Notes under the pieces: model-generated | What the model was told of the DNA's origin: nothing | Database searches by the model: none | What the model saw: only the letters and a program-made list of their open reading frames with translations | Position numbers and translations under genes: made by a program | Part shown: positions 17,665 to 28,312 of the stretch, piece after piece | How positions within the stretch are numbered: position 1 is the stretch's first letter | How the letters are laid out: each line of letters starts with the position of its first letter | Origin: Amycolatopsis granulosa | GTDB taxonomy: Bacteria > Actinomycetota > Actinomycetes > Mycobacteriales > Pseudonocardiaceae | Direction of reading: 5' to 3' | NCBI RefSeq assembly: GCF_011758745.1 | Contig: NZ_JAANOV010000001.1 | Coordinates: 1,736,001-1,800,000 of the forward strand | Length of the DNA: 64,000 nucleotides

Positions 17665-20454
17665 TCAGCGGTCGCCGCGGTGGCGGCCGTTCCCGGGCTC
17701 CGCTCCGTTCCGCCCGTGCCCGTTGACGGGCCGCGGCTCGGACACCGATTGGTTGCCGAGTCGCTTCACGAGTGCCGCGGCACTGGCCGTGCCGGCCTGG
17801 TGTTCGGCGAGGGCGCGGGCCAGCAGGTCGGCGAGGCCGGCGTCCTCGGGCAGGTCGTCGTCGGGCACCCCGGACAGTTCGCGGCCGAACGGCTCGCCGA
17901 GATCGTCGTCCCGGAGCACGGGTGCGCTCGTGAACGGAGTTCCGGACGTGCCGGTGGTCGTGCCTGTCTCCGAATCCCCGGACTCGTCCCAGGGCGCCAG
18001 CGACGGTGGCAGTCGCAGGCGTGGCAACCAGTTGTCGATGGCGGGCATGCTCGGCGGGGGCTCGGTCGTGCCGCGGGTCTTCCCCTCGGGCTCGTCCTTG
18101 CGCAGCGGAGACACCTCGGCCCGGCTGACCGGCTCGGCGTCCGCGCTCAGCCAGGACTCGACACCCGGGCGGCTGCCCCGCCCGTGCGAGGCACGCGTAC
18201 CACCGGACTCGGCGTCAGCGGAGTCCCGCGCTGTCTGTCCGCGCCCGAGGAAGTCCAGAATGGATTCGACGCGTCCCGCCGGTTCCCGGTTCGCCTCCGC
18301 GGCGGCGAGGTGCCGGCGCGGCTCCGCGCGGTCCTCGGCGGCCGTCGCGGCACGCCCCTCGGAACCCGGATGCGCCTCGGCACCGAGCCGGCTCGACTCG
18401 CCACCGACTGCTTGCCGTGGGGCAGAGACGGAGTCGGCCTCATCGTGCCCGGCAGGCCCGGACGACGCCTCCTCGCGCACCGCGAACGCCGCGCGCGGCC
18501 CGTCCCGCCGGGTGGTCTCGTCGCTCGCCGAGGCGGTCAGACCACGGCCCGGCGCATCGTGGCCAGTGGACCGGCCGCTTTCGGTGGGCGCCACGGTTTC
18601 CTGGCCGTCGTCCTCGGCCCGGCGGCGTCCACCGGATTCCGGCCGCTCCGGATCCCCGGAACCGGCTGCCCGGCGGCGGCCCCCGCCCGCGCCGGCGCCG
18701 GCGCTCACACCGAGCCGATCCAGCACACTCCGCGCCGCGACGGACCCGTGCTCCGCATCGTGCCGGGTCTTCCGGGGCACCCGTGTGTCGGACCCGGGAT
18801 CCGCGTCGGCCGAAGCAGCGGCAACCGATTCCGCGGATCGCTCCCGCTCGTCCGCTCGACGGCGACCGCCCGGCATCGAAGCCACGGCTTCCGCGGCTCG
18901 GCCGGCTGCCTCGCTCGCGTCCTCAGCCCGCGCGGCCGGTATCCCGGGCCGGAGGACCTCGGCGGCGACGTCGGACCGGTGACGCCGCGCCTCGCCCGCG
19001 CGCGGTGCCCCGGGTACGTCCATCCGCCGGGTCTGCTCGAGCACCGCGCTCTCGGCCGGGCGCGCCGGGCGAACGGCCCCCGTCGATGGCTCCGCGCGCT
19101 CGGCAGCGGGTTCGGGTGCGAGGGCCCACCGGGACCGTCCGCCCGTCGCGGCCTCCACCGTCTCCCGTGGCCCGGACGCCGCTGCTTCCTCGGCACCCGG
19201 TTCCCGGCCCGCCACAACCTTCGGCTCGGGCACGGAGAGCGGCGCGACCGAGACCGAAGCCGTCGCACTCGCGGACGCCGAACCCAGCACGTGGTCCAGG
19301 TCGACCTCGGCGTGCCCGCCGCCACCGAACTCGCCCGCCAGCAGCCCCACCGCTTGACGCCGGGCCCGCGCGTGCACGTGCTCGGCGGCCCGTGACAGCT
19401 GGAGGCACTCGATCGCCTCGGCGTAGCGGCCCAGCCGCTCCTCCACGTGCGCCAGCTCCGTCCACAGCCGCGCCGTCAGCGCATACAGCTCGTGCCGCTC
19501 GGTGGCGTGCACGGCGTCGCGCAGCATCCGGGCGGCTGCCTCCACACTCCCCGCGGGCAGCAGCACGCGGGTGGCGACCGCCATCCGCAGCCACCCCGCC
19601 GGAGCGACGGACGCCGCCCGCGCCGGCTCGTCGAGCAACGGCTGCGCGATCTCCAGCGCGTTCGCCCCGTCACCGCGATCCAGCAGCGCGCACACGAGCT
19701 GCAACACCAACCGGATCCGCACCACGCCACCGTCGTGCTGCGCATCCTCGAGCTGATCGAGGAAACCGAGCCCGGTCCGCGCCGCGTCGGCGGCACCGAT
19801 GACGTCCCCGTGCCGACGGCGGTGCGCCGCCACGGCAACCCGCAGCAGCGAGCGCGCCAGCAGGCGGCCGTCGCCGTCCAGGTCTTCGTCGACGCCACAC
19901 AACCGGTCGGCCTCCGCCAGCGTCCGGTCCAGTTCGGGTTTGCGCCCGAACTGCGACAGGCACCCGACCAGCTGGCTCAACGCCGCAGCCTTGCGGACAC
20001 CGCCGAAACCTGGCGCGTCCAGCACCGGTCGCAACGCGGCGAGACCCGTCAACGGCGCGCCGACGCTGCGGGCACAGATCGCGAGATCGGTCCGCAGCTG
20101 CGCGGCCAGGGTGGTCTGCCCCGTCTCCTCCGCGGCACGCAGAGCGGCCACGGCCCGGCCCACCGTCGGCGCCCGGAGACCGAGCCGCACCCGGGCGGAC
20201 ACCGCGAGCCCCTCACCCCGGACCCACAGCTCCTCCGTCCCGGCCGTCTCGGCCAGAGCCGCGGCGCGCTCACCGAGCACGAGCGCCAGTTCGGGCGCAC
20301 GCACCTCGAAGTCGGCGGCCTGGTCGAGCAGGTGCTCGACCGCCGCGATCTCCGTGCTCCGGCCACCGCCCTGGAGGCGCGGCCGGCTGTGGTGGGTGGC
20401 TGCCAAGAGGACTCCGCTTCCGTGTCGGCTCGAGCGTGCTAGCACGGGGCTCAC
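17665..20454 (-). CDS. TPR-like protein with long disordered region, between ettA and gdh
   Basis: A 929-residue protein of unknown function. Residues about 35-385 are all-helical with Ala/Leu-rich repeats (RWAD/LAEADRLCG-type helices; TARLWTELAHVEERLGRYAEAIECLQLSR) that look like tetratricopeptide repeats. Residues about 400-800 are a low-complexity stretch rich in Arg, Ala, Ser, Glu and Gly, surely disordered. A short helical module returns at about 850-905 (DAGLADLLARALAEHQAGTASAAALVKRLG). GTG at 20454 lies 4 bases after the ettA stop; TTG at 20406 has a better ribosome-binding site (CGGAG) and may be the real start. It interrupts the ettA-gdh order known in mycobacteria. Confidence 0.72.
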   Translation of the reverse strand: MSPVLARSSRHGSGVLLAATHHSRPRLQGGGRSTEIAAVEHLLDQAADFEVRAPELALVLGERAAALAETAGTEELWVRGEGLAVSARVRLGLRAPTVGRAVAALRAAEETGQTTLAAQLRTDLAICARSVGAPLTGLAALRPVLDAPGFGGVRKAAALSQLVGCLSQFGRKPELDRTLAEADRLCGVDEDLDGDGRLLARSLLRVAVAAHRRRHGDVIGAADAARTGLGFLDQLEDAQHDGGVVRIRLVLQLVCALLDRGDGANALEIAQPLLDEPARAASVAPAGWLRMAVATRVLLPAGSVEAAARMLRDAVHATERHELYALTARLWTELAHVEERLGRYAEAIECLQLSRAAEHVHARARRQAVGLLAGEFGGGGHAEVDLDHVLGSASASATASVSVAPLSVPEPKVVAGREPGAEEAAASGPRETVEAATGGRSRWALAPEPAAERAEPSTGAVRPARPAESAVLEQTRRMDVPGAPRAGEARRHRSDVAAEVLRPGIPAARAEDASEAAGRAAEAVASMPGGRRRADERERSAESVAAASADADPGSDTRVPRKTRHDAEHGSVAARSVLDRLGVSAGAGAGGGRRRAAGSGDPERPESGGRRRAEDDGQETVAPTESGRSTGHDAPGRGLTASASDETTRRDGPRAAFAVREEASSGPAGHDEADSVSAPRQAVGGESSRLGAEAHPGSEGRAATAAEDRAEPRRHLAAAEANREPAGRVESILDFLGRGQTARDSADAESGGTRASHGRGSRPGVESWLSADAEPVSRAEVSPLRKDEPEGKTRGTTEPPPSMPAIDNWLPRLRLPPSLAPWDESGDSETGTTTGTSGTPFTSAPVLRDDDLGEPFGRELSGVPDDDLPEDAGLADLLARALAEHQAGTASAAALVKRLGNQSVSEPRPVNGHGRNGAEPGNGRHRGDR

Positions 20455-20458
20455 CCGC

Positions 20459-22135
<1,677 letters not shown>

Positions 22136-22232
22136 ACCCACGATCGTAGAGCCGGGTCAGCCGCGGCCGAACGCCGGTCACCGTCCCGCGACGCAGAGTC
22201 AACCCCCCGTCACCGTCAAGCACAGGAGTCGG

Positions 22233-22730
22233 TCACGGACCCTGGCCTCCGCCCGGCGCGGCGAGAGACGGCCGGGGCGCACGTACCGACCCGTTCTGCA
22301 GGGCTTCGACGGTGGCGCCGGAAGGGTCCCACGACGGGATCCCCGACGACACGGCGGGTTCGGGCCGCGGCGGCCGCCGCGGTGAGACATCGCAGTGGGC
22401 GAGATTGGGCCCGATCGCGAAAGCCTCGAGTTCGAGTTGAGCACCAGGCCCGCCGGTCTCCGGATCGCCGCCGTGCAGCCGGCCGTGGACCACCACCGGA
22501 TCGCCGCGGCGCAACGCGCTCGCCACGGAAGACGCCAGGCCCCGCCGGCAGACGACCCGCACCGAGAACCGCCTGCCCGGCACCCATTCCTGTTTGTGCC
22601 GGTCGAACCGGCGCTCGTCGCTGCGCGCCCGGAAGATCGCCAGGTCGTGCCCGTCCTGTCCCACCCGCTTGACCGTGACGTCGCTGGTCATCGTGCCCAC
22701 CAGGGTCACCATCATCTCCCCGATCGCCAT
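22233..22730 (-). CDS. ssb: Single-stranded DNA-binding protein (second SSB)
   Basis: A 165-residue OB-fold SSB homologous to Rv2478c, the second mycobacterial SSB. The OB core spans about residues 5-110 (MMVTLVGTMTSDVTVKRVG ... FSVRVVCRRGLASSVASALRRGDPVVVHGRL). The tail is Pro/Gly-rich and ends GGGQGP: the acidic DDDxPF tip that recruits repair proteins is missing, as in SsbB-type paralogues used in recombination or competence. It precedes ettA on the same strand with a 97-bp gap. Two DnaA-box-like 9-mers lie upstream. Confidence 0.9.
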   Translation of the reverse strand: MAIGEMMVTLVGTMTSDVTVKRVGQDGHDLAIFRARSDERRFDRHKQEWVPGRRFSVRVVCRRGLASSVASALRRGDPVVVHGRLHGGDPETGGPGAQLELEAFAIGPNLAHCDVSPRRPPRPEPAVSSGIPSWDPSGATVEALQNGSVRAPRPSLAAPGGGQGP

Positions 22731-22822
22731 CGCCGTGCTCCCTTCCTCGTCGTTCCCGGCCCGTCACCAGGGTGCCCGGGAAACACGCGATCGGAAGGGG
22801 GTGCGCGAAATCGGCGGAAATC

Positions 22823-22850
22823 TGTGGATGATTTCGAGCGGTGTGGACAA
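22823..22850. promoter_or_regulatory. Pair of DnaA-box-like sites upstream of ssb
   Basis: TGTGGACAA (22842-22850) is the exact reverse complement of TTGTCCACA, the actinobacterial DnaA box. TGTGGATGA (22823-22831) is a mismatched second copy in the same orientation, 10 bp away. Both lie 93-120 bp upstream of the ssb start. Confidence 0.4.
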
Positions 22851-22897
22851 CTCGCCGGGAAAACCGGCGATGTCGGCGAAACTGTCGCAGCGTCGTG

Positions 22898-24907
22898 CTA
22901 GGGGCGCGGCTTGCCCTGGTCCGCCATCTGCTTGAGCATCGCGTTGTAGGCCGCCAGCTCCTGCTCCCCGCTGGCCTCCTCCCGGCGGTCCTTCCGCTTC
23001 GCCTCCCGCGCGTCGGCCCGTGCCCACTGCAGGAGCAGCGCGATCAGCACCAGCAGCGCCGGCACCTCGCCCGACGCCCACGCGATCCCGCCGCCCAGCC
23101 GCTGGTCGGCCAGCAGATCGGACACCCACGGCAGGTGCAGCGCCCGGTAGAAGTTGTCGCCGATGACGGTCTGCTTCGACATCAGGATCACGCCGAAGAA
23201 GGCGTGGAACGGCATGGCTGCGAACATCATGCCGAGCCGTCCGAGGTGCGGCAGCCGCCGCGGCGCCTGGTCCACCCCGATCACCGGCCAGTAGAAGACG
23301 TACCCGGTGAGGAGGAAGTGGGCGTTCATCAACAGGTGCGCCCAGTGGAAATTCAGTGCCGCGCCGAACAGGCCGGAGAAGTACAGAACGTAGAACGAGC
23401 CGACGAACAGGACCAGCGCGACGACCGGATGGGTGAGCACGCGCGAAATCGGCGAATGCACTGCGGCGAGCAGCCATTCGCGCGGACCCGGCGGGGCGTC
23501 CCGGCCGGCCACGGGCAGCGCCCGCAGCGCGAGGGTCACCGGCCCGCCCAGCACGAACAGCACCGGCGCGACCATCGACAGGAGCATGTGACTGCCCATG
23601 TGCACGCTGAACATCGCCGGCGAGTAGCGCCCGATGCCGGACGACGTGGCGATCAGCAACACGAAGCACCCGCCGAGCCACGCCGCCGTCCGGCCCGCGG
23701 GCCATGCGATCCCCTTGCGCCGCAGCCGCCGCACACCTGCCAGGTAGGACACCGCCAGCACGATCGCCGCGGTGCCGAAGACCAGGTCGAACCGCCAGTC
23801 GAACAGCAGCCGCAGCACGGTGGGCGGGCCGGGCAGGTTGTAGCCGATGAGCAGTTCCGTCGTCGAGGGCTGCACGGCTTCCTGCGGCGGCGGGGTGCGG
23901 CCCAGCGCGGTGGCGATGCCGATGGTGACGAACATGATCAGCACCTCGACCGCGGCCAGGCGCAGCAGCTGCCCGCCGCCCTGGCCCTCGACCACCGCGC
24001 GCACACCGCGGGAACGTTGTTGCTGGCCGAACACCCCGAGCACGAGCAAGGCTACGATCTTGGCCACGACGAGCAGGCCGTACCCGGTGGTGAACAGGTC
24101 GGTCAGCGGCAGCCGGACCAGCGCGTTGATCACGCCGGACACCGCCATCACGATCCAGCACACCAGGGCGAGCCAGGAAAACCGGCGCGCGGCGAGCGCC
24201 AGGTGGTCGCCGCGCCGCCAGCCGAGGGCGAGCAGCGCGACCAGGCCGCCGACCCACAGCGACGCGGCCACCAGGTGGTAGAGCAGGCTGTTCGTGGCGA
24301 GGTCGTGGGAGCCACCGCTCGCGGAGTGCCCGGTCACCGCGACCGGGACGAGCCCGGCGAGGGACACCCCGAAGAGCACCGCGGTCCATCCCCAGGACAG
24401 TGCGAGGCGGCAGCCGAGCACCAGCAGCAGCGCGATGCCCGCGGTCCACAGCCAGGCCTTGGGCTGTTCGATCGCGTCGACGAGGTCGAGCAGGACCTGC
24501 GGCGAGAACAGCTCGGTGACCGGCTTGCCCGCCGCGTCCGCCGCGGTGAACAGGACCGAGGCGAGCGCCGCGAAGAACCACACCCACGCCGCGGTCCCCG
24601 CGGTGCGCAGGGCGGCGTACCCGTCCCGGTCCAGGACTCCGGACTTCTGCGGCGGCACCAGGAACGTCGCCAGCAGCAGCGAACCCACGCACACCACCGA
24701 GGCGGCGTCGGCGAGCACCCGCACCACACCGACGCCGTACTGCGTCACGAGGCCGGGGTCGGGCAGGCCCACGATCTGATAGGTGGCGCCGCCCGACAAC
24801 GCGAGCAACGCGACGGCCACCACCGCCGCCAGCAACCCGCACACCAGCAGCAGCGGGAGAACACTCGCCCGGCGGGGGGTCGCGGGCTCGGAAACTTCGG
24901 AGGGCAC
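22898..24907 (-). CDS. CopD-CtaG fusion membrane protein (copper / cytochrome oxidase assembly)
   Basis: A 669-residue multi-spanning protein. The N-terminal half (about 20-330) has the CopD copper-transport fold with helices containing GGSHDLATNSLLYHLVAASLWVGG. The C-terminal half (about 370-645) is the caa3_CtaG domain, with histidine-rich motifs in SVHMGSHMLLSMVAPVL, FHWAHLLMNAHFLLTGYVFYW and MPFHAFFGV that could handle copper. Such fusions (Rv0102-like) are thought to deliver copper to cytochrome oxidase. The GTG start is preceded by TACCCT at 6 bases and has no Shine-Dalgarno sequence, so it is probably leaderless. Confidence 0.9.
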   Translation of the reverse strand: MPSEVSEPATPRRASVLPLLLVCGLLAAVVAVALLALSGGATYQIVGLPDPGLVTQYGVGVVRVLADAASVVCVGSLLLATFLVPPQKSGVLDRDGYAALRTAGTAAWVWFFAALASVLFTAADAAGKPVTELFSPQVLLDLVDAIEQPKAWLWTAGIALLLVLGCRLALSWGWTAVLFGVSLAGLVPVAVTGHSASGGSHDLATNSLLYHLVAASLWVGGLVALLALGWRRGDHLALAARRFSWLALVCWIVMAVSGVINALVRLPLTDLFTTGYGLLVVAKIVALLVLGVFGQQQRSRGVRAVVEGQGGGQLLRLAAVEVLIMFVTIGIATALGRTPPPQEAVQPSTTELLIGYNLPGPPTVLRLLFDWRFDLVFGTAAIVLAVSYLAGVRRLRRKGIAWPAGRTAAWLGGCFVLLIATSSGIGRYSPAMFSVHMGSHMLLSMVAPVLFVLGGPVTLALRALPVAGRDAPPGPREWLLAAVHSPISRVLTHPVVALVLFVGSFYVLYFSGLFGAALNFHWAHLLMNAHFLLTGYVFYWPVIGVDQAPRRLPHLGRLGMMFAAMPFHAFFGVILMSKQTVIGDNFYRALHLPWVSDLLADQRLGGGIAWASGEVPALLVLIALLLQWARADAREAKRKDRREEASGEQELAAYNAMLKQMADQGKPRP

Positions 24908-24913
24908 GTGTCG

Positions 24914-24919
24914 AGGGTA
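24914..24919 (-). promoter_or_regulatory. -10 box, leaderless CopD-CtaG mRNA
   Basis: TACCCT on the minus strand ends 6 bases before the GTG at 24907. It lies only 8 bp before the stop of the MFS gene, so the promoter is inside that gene's end. Confidence 0.5.
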
Positions 24920-24927
24920 GGCCCGCC

Positions 24928-26124
24928 TCAGACGGGCAGCTCGGCAGCCGCCCGTTCACGGTGACGTGCGCGACTCGCCCCCACCGCGGCCGGGGCGATC
25001 AACGCCGCCAGAACCGCGACCAGCACAAACGAAGCGGACAACGAGGTCACCTGAGCGATTCCGCCGATCAGCGGCGGGCCGGCCACGAAGCCGGTGTAGG
25101 CGACGGTGGTGACGAACGCGATCTCGCGTTCCCCGCCACTGCCGTCGGCCCGCTCACCGGCCGAACCGGCGAGGCTCAGCGCGACCGGGAACGCCGCGGC
25201 GAGTCCCGTGCCGGCCAGGACGAATCCGGCGAAGGCCGGACCCGCGGCCGGCACGACCGCCGAGGTCAGCAACCCCGCTCCGGCCACGACGGCGCCGGCC
25301 ACGAGGGTGCGGGTGGCGCCGAAGCGGCGCTGCATCCAGGCGCTGCCCAGACGGGTCACCGCCATGGCGAGGGAGAACGCGGTGAAGGCCAGCGCGGCCG
25401 CACCCTGCCCCGCGCCGTGCTCGGTCACCAGCAGCAGCGCCGACCAGTCCGAGCTGGCCCCCTCCGCGACGGCGGAACACAGCGGCACCGCGGCCAGCAA
25501 CCACAGCACCGGGCGGCGGGCCGGGGCCCTGCGGGCCCGGCGCACCGGCCGCTCCGCGCGGGGCGCCGATCGCGGCAGACCGCGGTGGACGAGGACCAGC
25601 ACGAGCGCGGCCACGGCCGCGGCCAGGAGGAAGTGCCGGTCGGTTGGCCAGTGGCGGGCCGCGGCGAGCCCCGCGGCGGCCGACGCGACCAGGCCGCCGA
25701 AGCTGAATCCCGCGTGGAACACCGGCATGATCACCGTGCCGCGGCGCCGCTCCACGCTGACCCCGCCGACGTTCATCGCCACGTCCAGCGCGCCGCTCGC
25801 GAAGCCGAGCCCGAACAGGGCGATCGCGAGCGACGCGACCGACCCGACGAGCCCGGTCACCGCCAGCACGGCGCAGCTCAGCAGCGTCGAGACGACCATC
25901 ACGCGGCGTGCCCCGAACCGCTCCGTCCAGCGCCCCGACAACGGAGCCGCCAGCAGCAGCCCGGCGGTGCCGCCCAGCAGCGCCAGCCCCAGCGTGCCGG
26001 GACCGGCCCCGGCCTGGTCCGCGAGCGCGGGCACCCGCGGCGCCCACGATCCGTAGACCGCGCCGTTGAGCGCGAACACCACGAACACCGACGCCCGGTC
26101 ACTGATCCCGATCACCTCTCCCAC
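24928..26124 (-). CDS. MFS transporter, LacI-controlled
   Basis: A 398-residue major facilitator protein with about 12 helices. The N-terminal FALNGAVYGSWAPRVPALADQAG and the RWTERFGARRVM loop resemble the YbjJ/sugar-exporter-like branch; the substrate is unknown. GTG 26124 is the most upstream start; GTG 26115 is an alternative. The start lies only 7 bp from a LacI-type operator, and the gene is divergent from the lacI-family gene, so repression by that regulator is very likely. It may export or import a sugar-like effector. Confidence 0.85.
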   Translation of the reverse strand: MGEVIGISDRASVFVVFALNGAVYGSWAPRVPALADQAGAGPGTLGLALLGGTAGLLLAAPLSGRWTERFGARRVMVVSTLLSCAVLAVTGLVGSVASLAIALFGLGFASGALDVAMNVGGVSVERRRGTVIMPVFHAGFSFGGLVASAAAGLAAARHWPTDRHFLLAAAVAALVLVLVHRGLPRSAPRAERPVRRARRAPARRPVLWLLAAVPLCSAVAEGASSDWSALLLVTEHGAGQGAAALAFTAFSLAMAVTRLGSAWMQRRFGATRTLVAGAVVAGAGLLTSAVVPAAGPAFAGFVLAGTGLAAAFPVALSLAGSAGERADGSGGEREIAFVTTVAYTGFVAGPPLIGGIAQVTSLSASFVLVAVLAALIAPAAVGASRARHRERAAAELPV

Positions 26125-26130
26125 AATGAC

Positions 26131-26142
26131 TTAAGCGCTTCA
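26131..26142. promoter_or_regulatory. LacI-family operator
   Basis: TTAAGCGCTTCA differs from the classic LacI-family palindrome TGAAGCGCTTCA at one base and has the central CG step. It lies between the divergent MFS and lacI-type genes, 7 bp from the MFS start and upstream of the regulator's -10. Confidence 0.75.
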
Positions 26143-26169
26143 GAACGTCAACCGGGTTTCTGGTCCGTC

Positions 26170-26175
26170 TACACT
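26170..26175 (+). promoter_or_regulatory. -10 box, leaderless lacI-family mRNA
   Basis: TACACT ends 7 bases before the ATG at 26183; no Shine-Dalgarno sequence is present. Confidence 0.6.
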
Positions 26176-26182
26176 CCCGCGC

Positions 26183-27256
26183 ATGACCGGTACCCGTCGG
26201 CGGCGCCCGACGCTGGACGACGTCGCCACCGCCGCGGGTGTCTCGCGGGCGACCGTGTCCAACGCGTACAACCGTCCCGACCAACTCTCCGCCGACCTGC
26301 GCAACGAGGTGCTGCGGGTCGCGAAACGGCTCGGCTACGCGGGCCCCGACCCGATCGCGCGGAGCCTGGCGACCCAGCGCACCGGGGCGATCGCGTTCAT
26401 GCTCGACACCGGGTTGTCGGCGGCCTTCTCCGATCCGGCGCTGTCGATCACCCTCGACGCGCTGGCGAGCCGGGTGGACCCGGAAGGGCACGCGCTCCTC
26501 CTCCTGCCCGGCGGGCACGACGGCGGGCCTCGGGCCGACCGGGTGCTCGCGGCCCAGGCGGATCTCGCGGTGGCCTACTCCCTGGCGGACAACGCACCGG
26601 CGCTGCGAGCGGTCAAGCAACGCGGACTGCCGCTGGTGGTGATCGACCAGCCGATCGTGCCCGGCGCGGCGCGGGTGTCGACCGACGATCGCGGCGGCGC
26701 GGCGGTCGCGGCCCGGCACCTGCTGGAACTGGGACACCGGCGGTTCGCGATCCTGTCCGCGCAGTGCCTGTCCGAACCCCGGGGCGGGCCCCTGACGGCC
26801 GCCGAGGCCGCGCGGAGCCGGTTCCGGGACAACCGGGAGCGGCTCGCCGGCTACCTGGAGGCACTGGAGGCGGCCGGCATCGCCCCGGACGCGGTGCCGA
26901 TCTGGGAGGTGTCCGGGGTGTCCCGCGACGCGGCGATGCCCGGCGCGGCCCGTCTGCTCGACGACGAGCCGACCGCGATGCTGTGCATGTCCGACGAACT
27001 GGCGCTCGCCGCGCTCGCCGTCGCGCGGCAACGCGGCCTGCGGGTGCCCCGGGACCTGTCCGTCGTCGGGTTCGACGACACCCCGCCGGCCGCGTGGTCG
27101 GATCCGCCGCTGACGACCGTGCGGCAGGACCTGGTGCGCAAGGGGCAACTGGCCGGGGAGCTGGCCCTGCGCCTGCTCGCCGGTCATCGGCCGCCGGGGG
27201 CGACCACATTGGACGTCGAGCTGGTGGTGCGCGGTTCCACCGGGCCCGCCAAATAG
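26183..27256 (+). CDS. LacI-family transcriptional regulator
   Basis: A 357-residue repressor. The N-terminal helix-turn-helix and hinge are intact: TLDDVATAAGVSRATVSNAYNRPDQLSADLRNEVLRVAKRLGY (about 9-51), followed by the periplasmic-binding-protein-like effector domain (SVVGFDDTPPAAWSDPPLTTVRQDL near the end is the family signature). The effector is unknown but probably a sugar or the substrate of the divergent MFS protein. A matching operator lies between the two genes. The ATG is leaderless. Confidence 0.93.
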   Translation: MTGTRRRRPTLDDVATAAGVSRATVSNAYNRPDQLSADLRNEVLRVAKRLGYAGPDPIARSLATQRTGAIAFMLDTGLSAAFSDPALSITLDALASRVDPEGHALLLLPGGHDGGPRADRVLAAQADLAVAYSLADNAPALRAVKQRGLPLVVIDQPIVPGAARVSTDDRGGAAVAARHLLELGHRRFAILSAQCLSEPRGGPLTAAEAARSRFRDNRERLAGYLEALEAAGIAPDAVPIWEVSGVSRDAAMPGAARLLDDEPTAMLCMSDELALAALAVARQRGLRVPRDLSVVGFDDTPPAAWSDPPLTTVRQDLVRKGQLAGELALRLLAGHRPPGATTLDVELVVRGSTGPAK

Positions 27257-27296
27257 CAGAGAAATCCTCCCTTCGGCAAGAACCGGTTTCCGGACC

Positions 27297-27353
27297 TGTG
27301 GACAAGTGCGTCCCCGGGTCCCCGATCGAGTTAACGGGAACTACTTATCCACA
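27297..27353. promoter_or_regulatory. Two exact DnaA boxes in inverted orientation
   Basis: TGTGGACAA (27297-27305, TTGTCCACA on the minus strand) and TTATCCACA (27345-27353, plus strand, the E. coli consensus) lie 39 bp apart in the gap between the lacI-type gene and the I36-like gene. Confidence 0.45.
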
Positions 27354-27454
27354 GAAGTAGAAATGCCCGCTGACAAGATCGCCGGGACACGCCACTGTGG
27401 AACCCGGAACAGCCAAGTGCGGCCACCACACGCCACTCACAGGGGAGATGACAA

Positions 27455-27835
27455 ATGTTCGGGATAGTTCGCGCGTACCTGCCGAAGGCGCTCGTTCTGG
27501 CCGCGATCGGATTGCTGACCACCGGAGGAATCGCCGAAGCGGAAACTGCTCCGGCCGTTCCCAACGGCTGCGAGCAGGGCGAATTCTGCGCGTGGTCCGG
27601 CGGGCTCTACGGCGGTACGGTGCAGTTCCTCGACCTCCGCACGGCCAATCCCGGCGAGTGCATCCCGCTCGGCGGGGCCACGCGGTCCTTCGTCAACCGG
27701 CTGGACCGCGAAGTGACCGTGTACCAAGGCCAGGACTGCTCCACCGAGGGCGACTTCAGCACGTACCCGGGCCACGGGACGTTCGTTCCGCAGGCGCCGT
27801 TCGTGGTGCGCGCCATCCAGATCTGGGACCACTAG
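27455..27835 (+). CDS. Secreted peptidase-inhibitor-like protein (I36 family)
   Basis: A 126-residue exported protein. ATG 27455 follows AGGGGAGAT. A signal peptide (Arg at 6, hydrophobic core 10-24, cleavage near AEA at 27-29) leads to a mature domain of about 95 residues. The segment NGCEQGEFCAWSGGLYGGTVQFLDL matches the peptidase inhibitor I36 / SMI pattern, a small beta-gamma-crystallin-like fold; four cysteines (CEQGEFC, GECIPL, QDCST) could make two disulphides. Target protease unknown. A secreted trypsin-like protease is encoded 17 kb away, but nothing links them directly. Confidence 0.82.
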   Translation: MFGIVRAYLPKALVLAAIGLLTTGGIAEAETAPAVPNGCEQGEFCAWSGGLYGGTVQFLDLRTANPGECIPLGGATRSFVNRLDREVTVYQGQDCSTEGDFSTYPGHGTFVPQAPFVVRAIQIWDH

Positions 27836-28312
27836 CCCGGATTGCCGCAGACGGGACCAGTTGTCCGCTCGCTCCTGGGGACGTGAGTCCGAGCGGCGAC
27901 CGGTCCGGGATCCGCATCCGCGGTTCCCGTCCGCGGGCGCGGCGCGGGCACACGTCGCGCCCGCGGATCCTCACCCGTGTTGGAGCAGCTCGTTGTCGAT
28001 TCTCGCCGGCTGGTCGGCGGTGGTCGTCCTGACGTCGCTGCCTGCGAAGGTGCAGGCGTGCAGGGCACTTTCGAGGAACTGGCCGCGGAAGCGTGGGTCG
28101 GCACCGACGGGAAAGCGGGTCCCTTCCGGTTGCGAGGGACAGGCGACCACTGCCCCGAAGCCGCAGCACGCAACCTCGGACAACGCCCTCACCGGCGCCT
28201 ACTCCGTGTCGACTGTCGATCTGGCGGCCCGGACACGGCGTGCTGTGAACCGGTGACGGCGGCTGGGAGATGACCGGCCCCGCGTCAACCGCTGACGTGG
28301 TCGCCTCGCTGG
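27836..28312. other. Intergenic region, 477 bp
   Basis: No secure gene. A 73-codon minus-strand frame (27971-28192, GTG start with GGAG about 10 bases upstream, three cysteines near the N-terminus) could be a small protein or a gene remnant, but I recognise no family. Base composition is slightly less GC-rich than the neighbours. Confidence 0.4.

Noticed and set aside
17215-19395. Long plus-strand frames opposite the 929-residue protein
   Set aside because: Several frames are open at once; none has a ribosome-binding site. The minus frame continues into a coherent helical N-terminus and is placed right after ettA.
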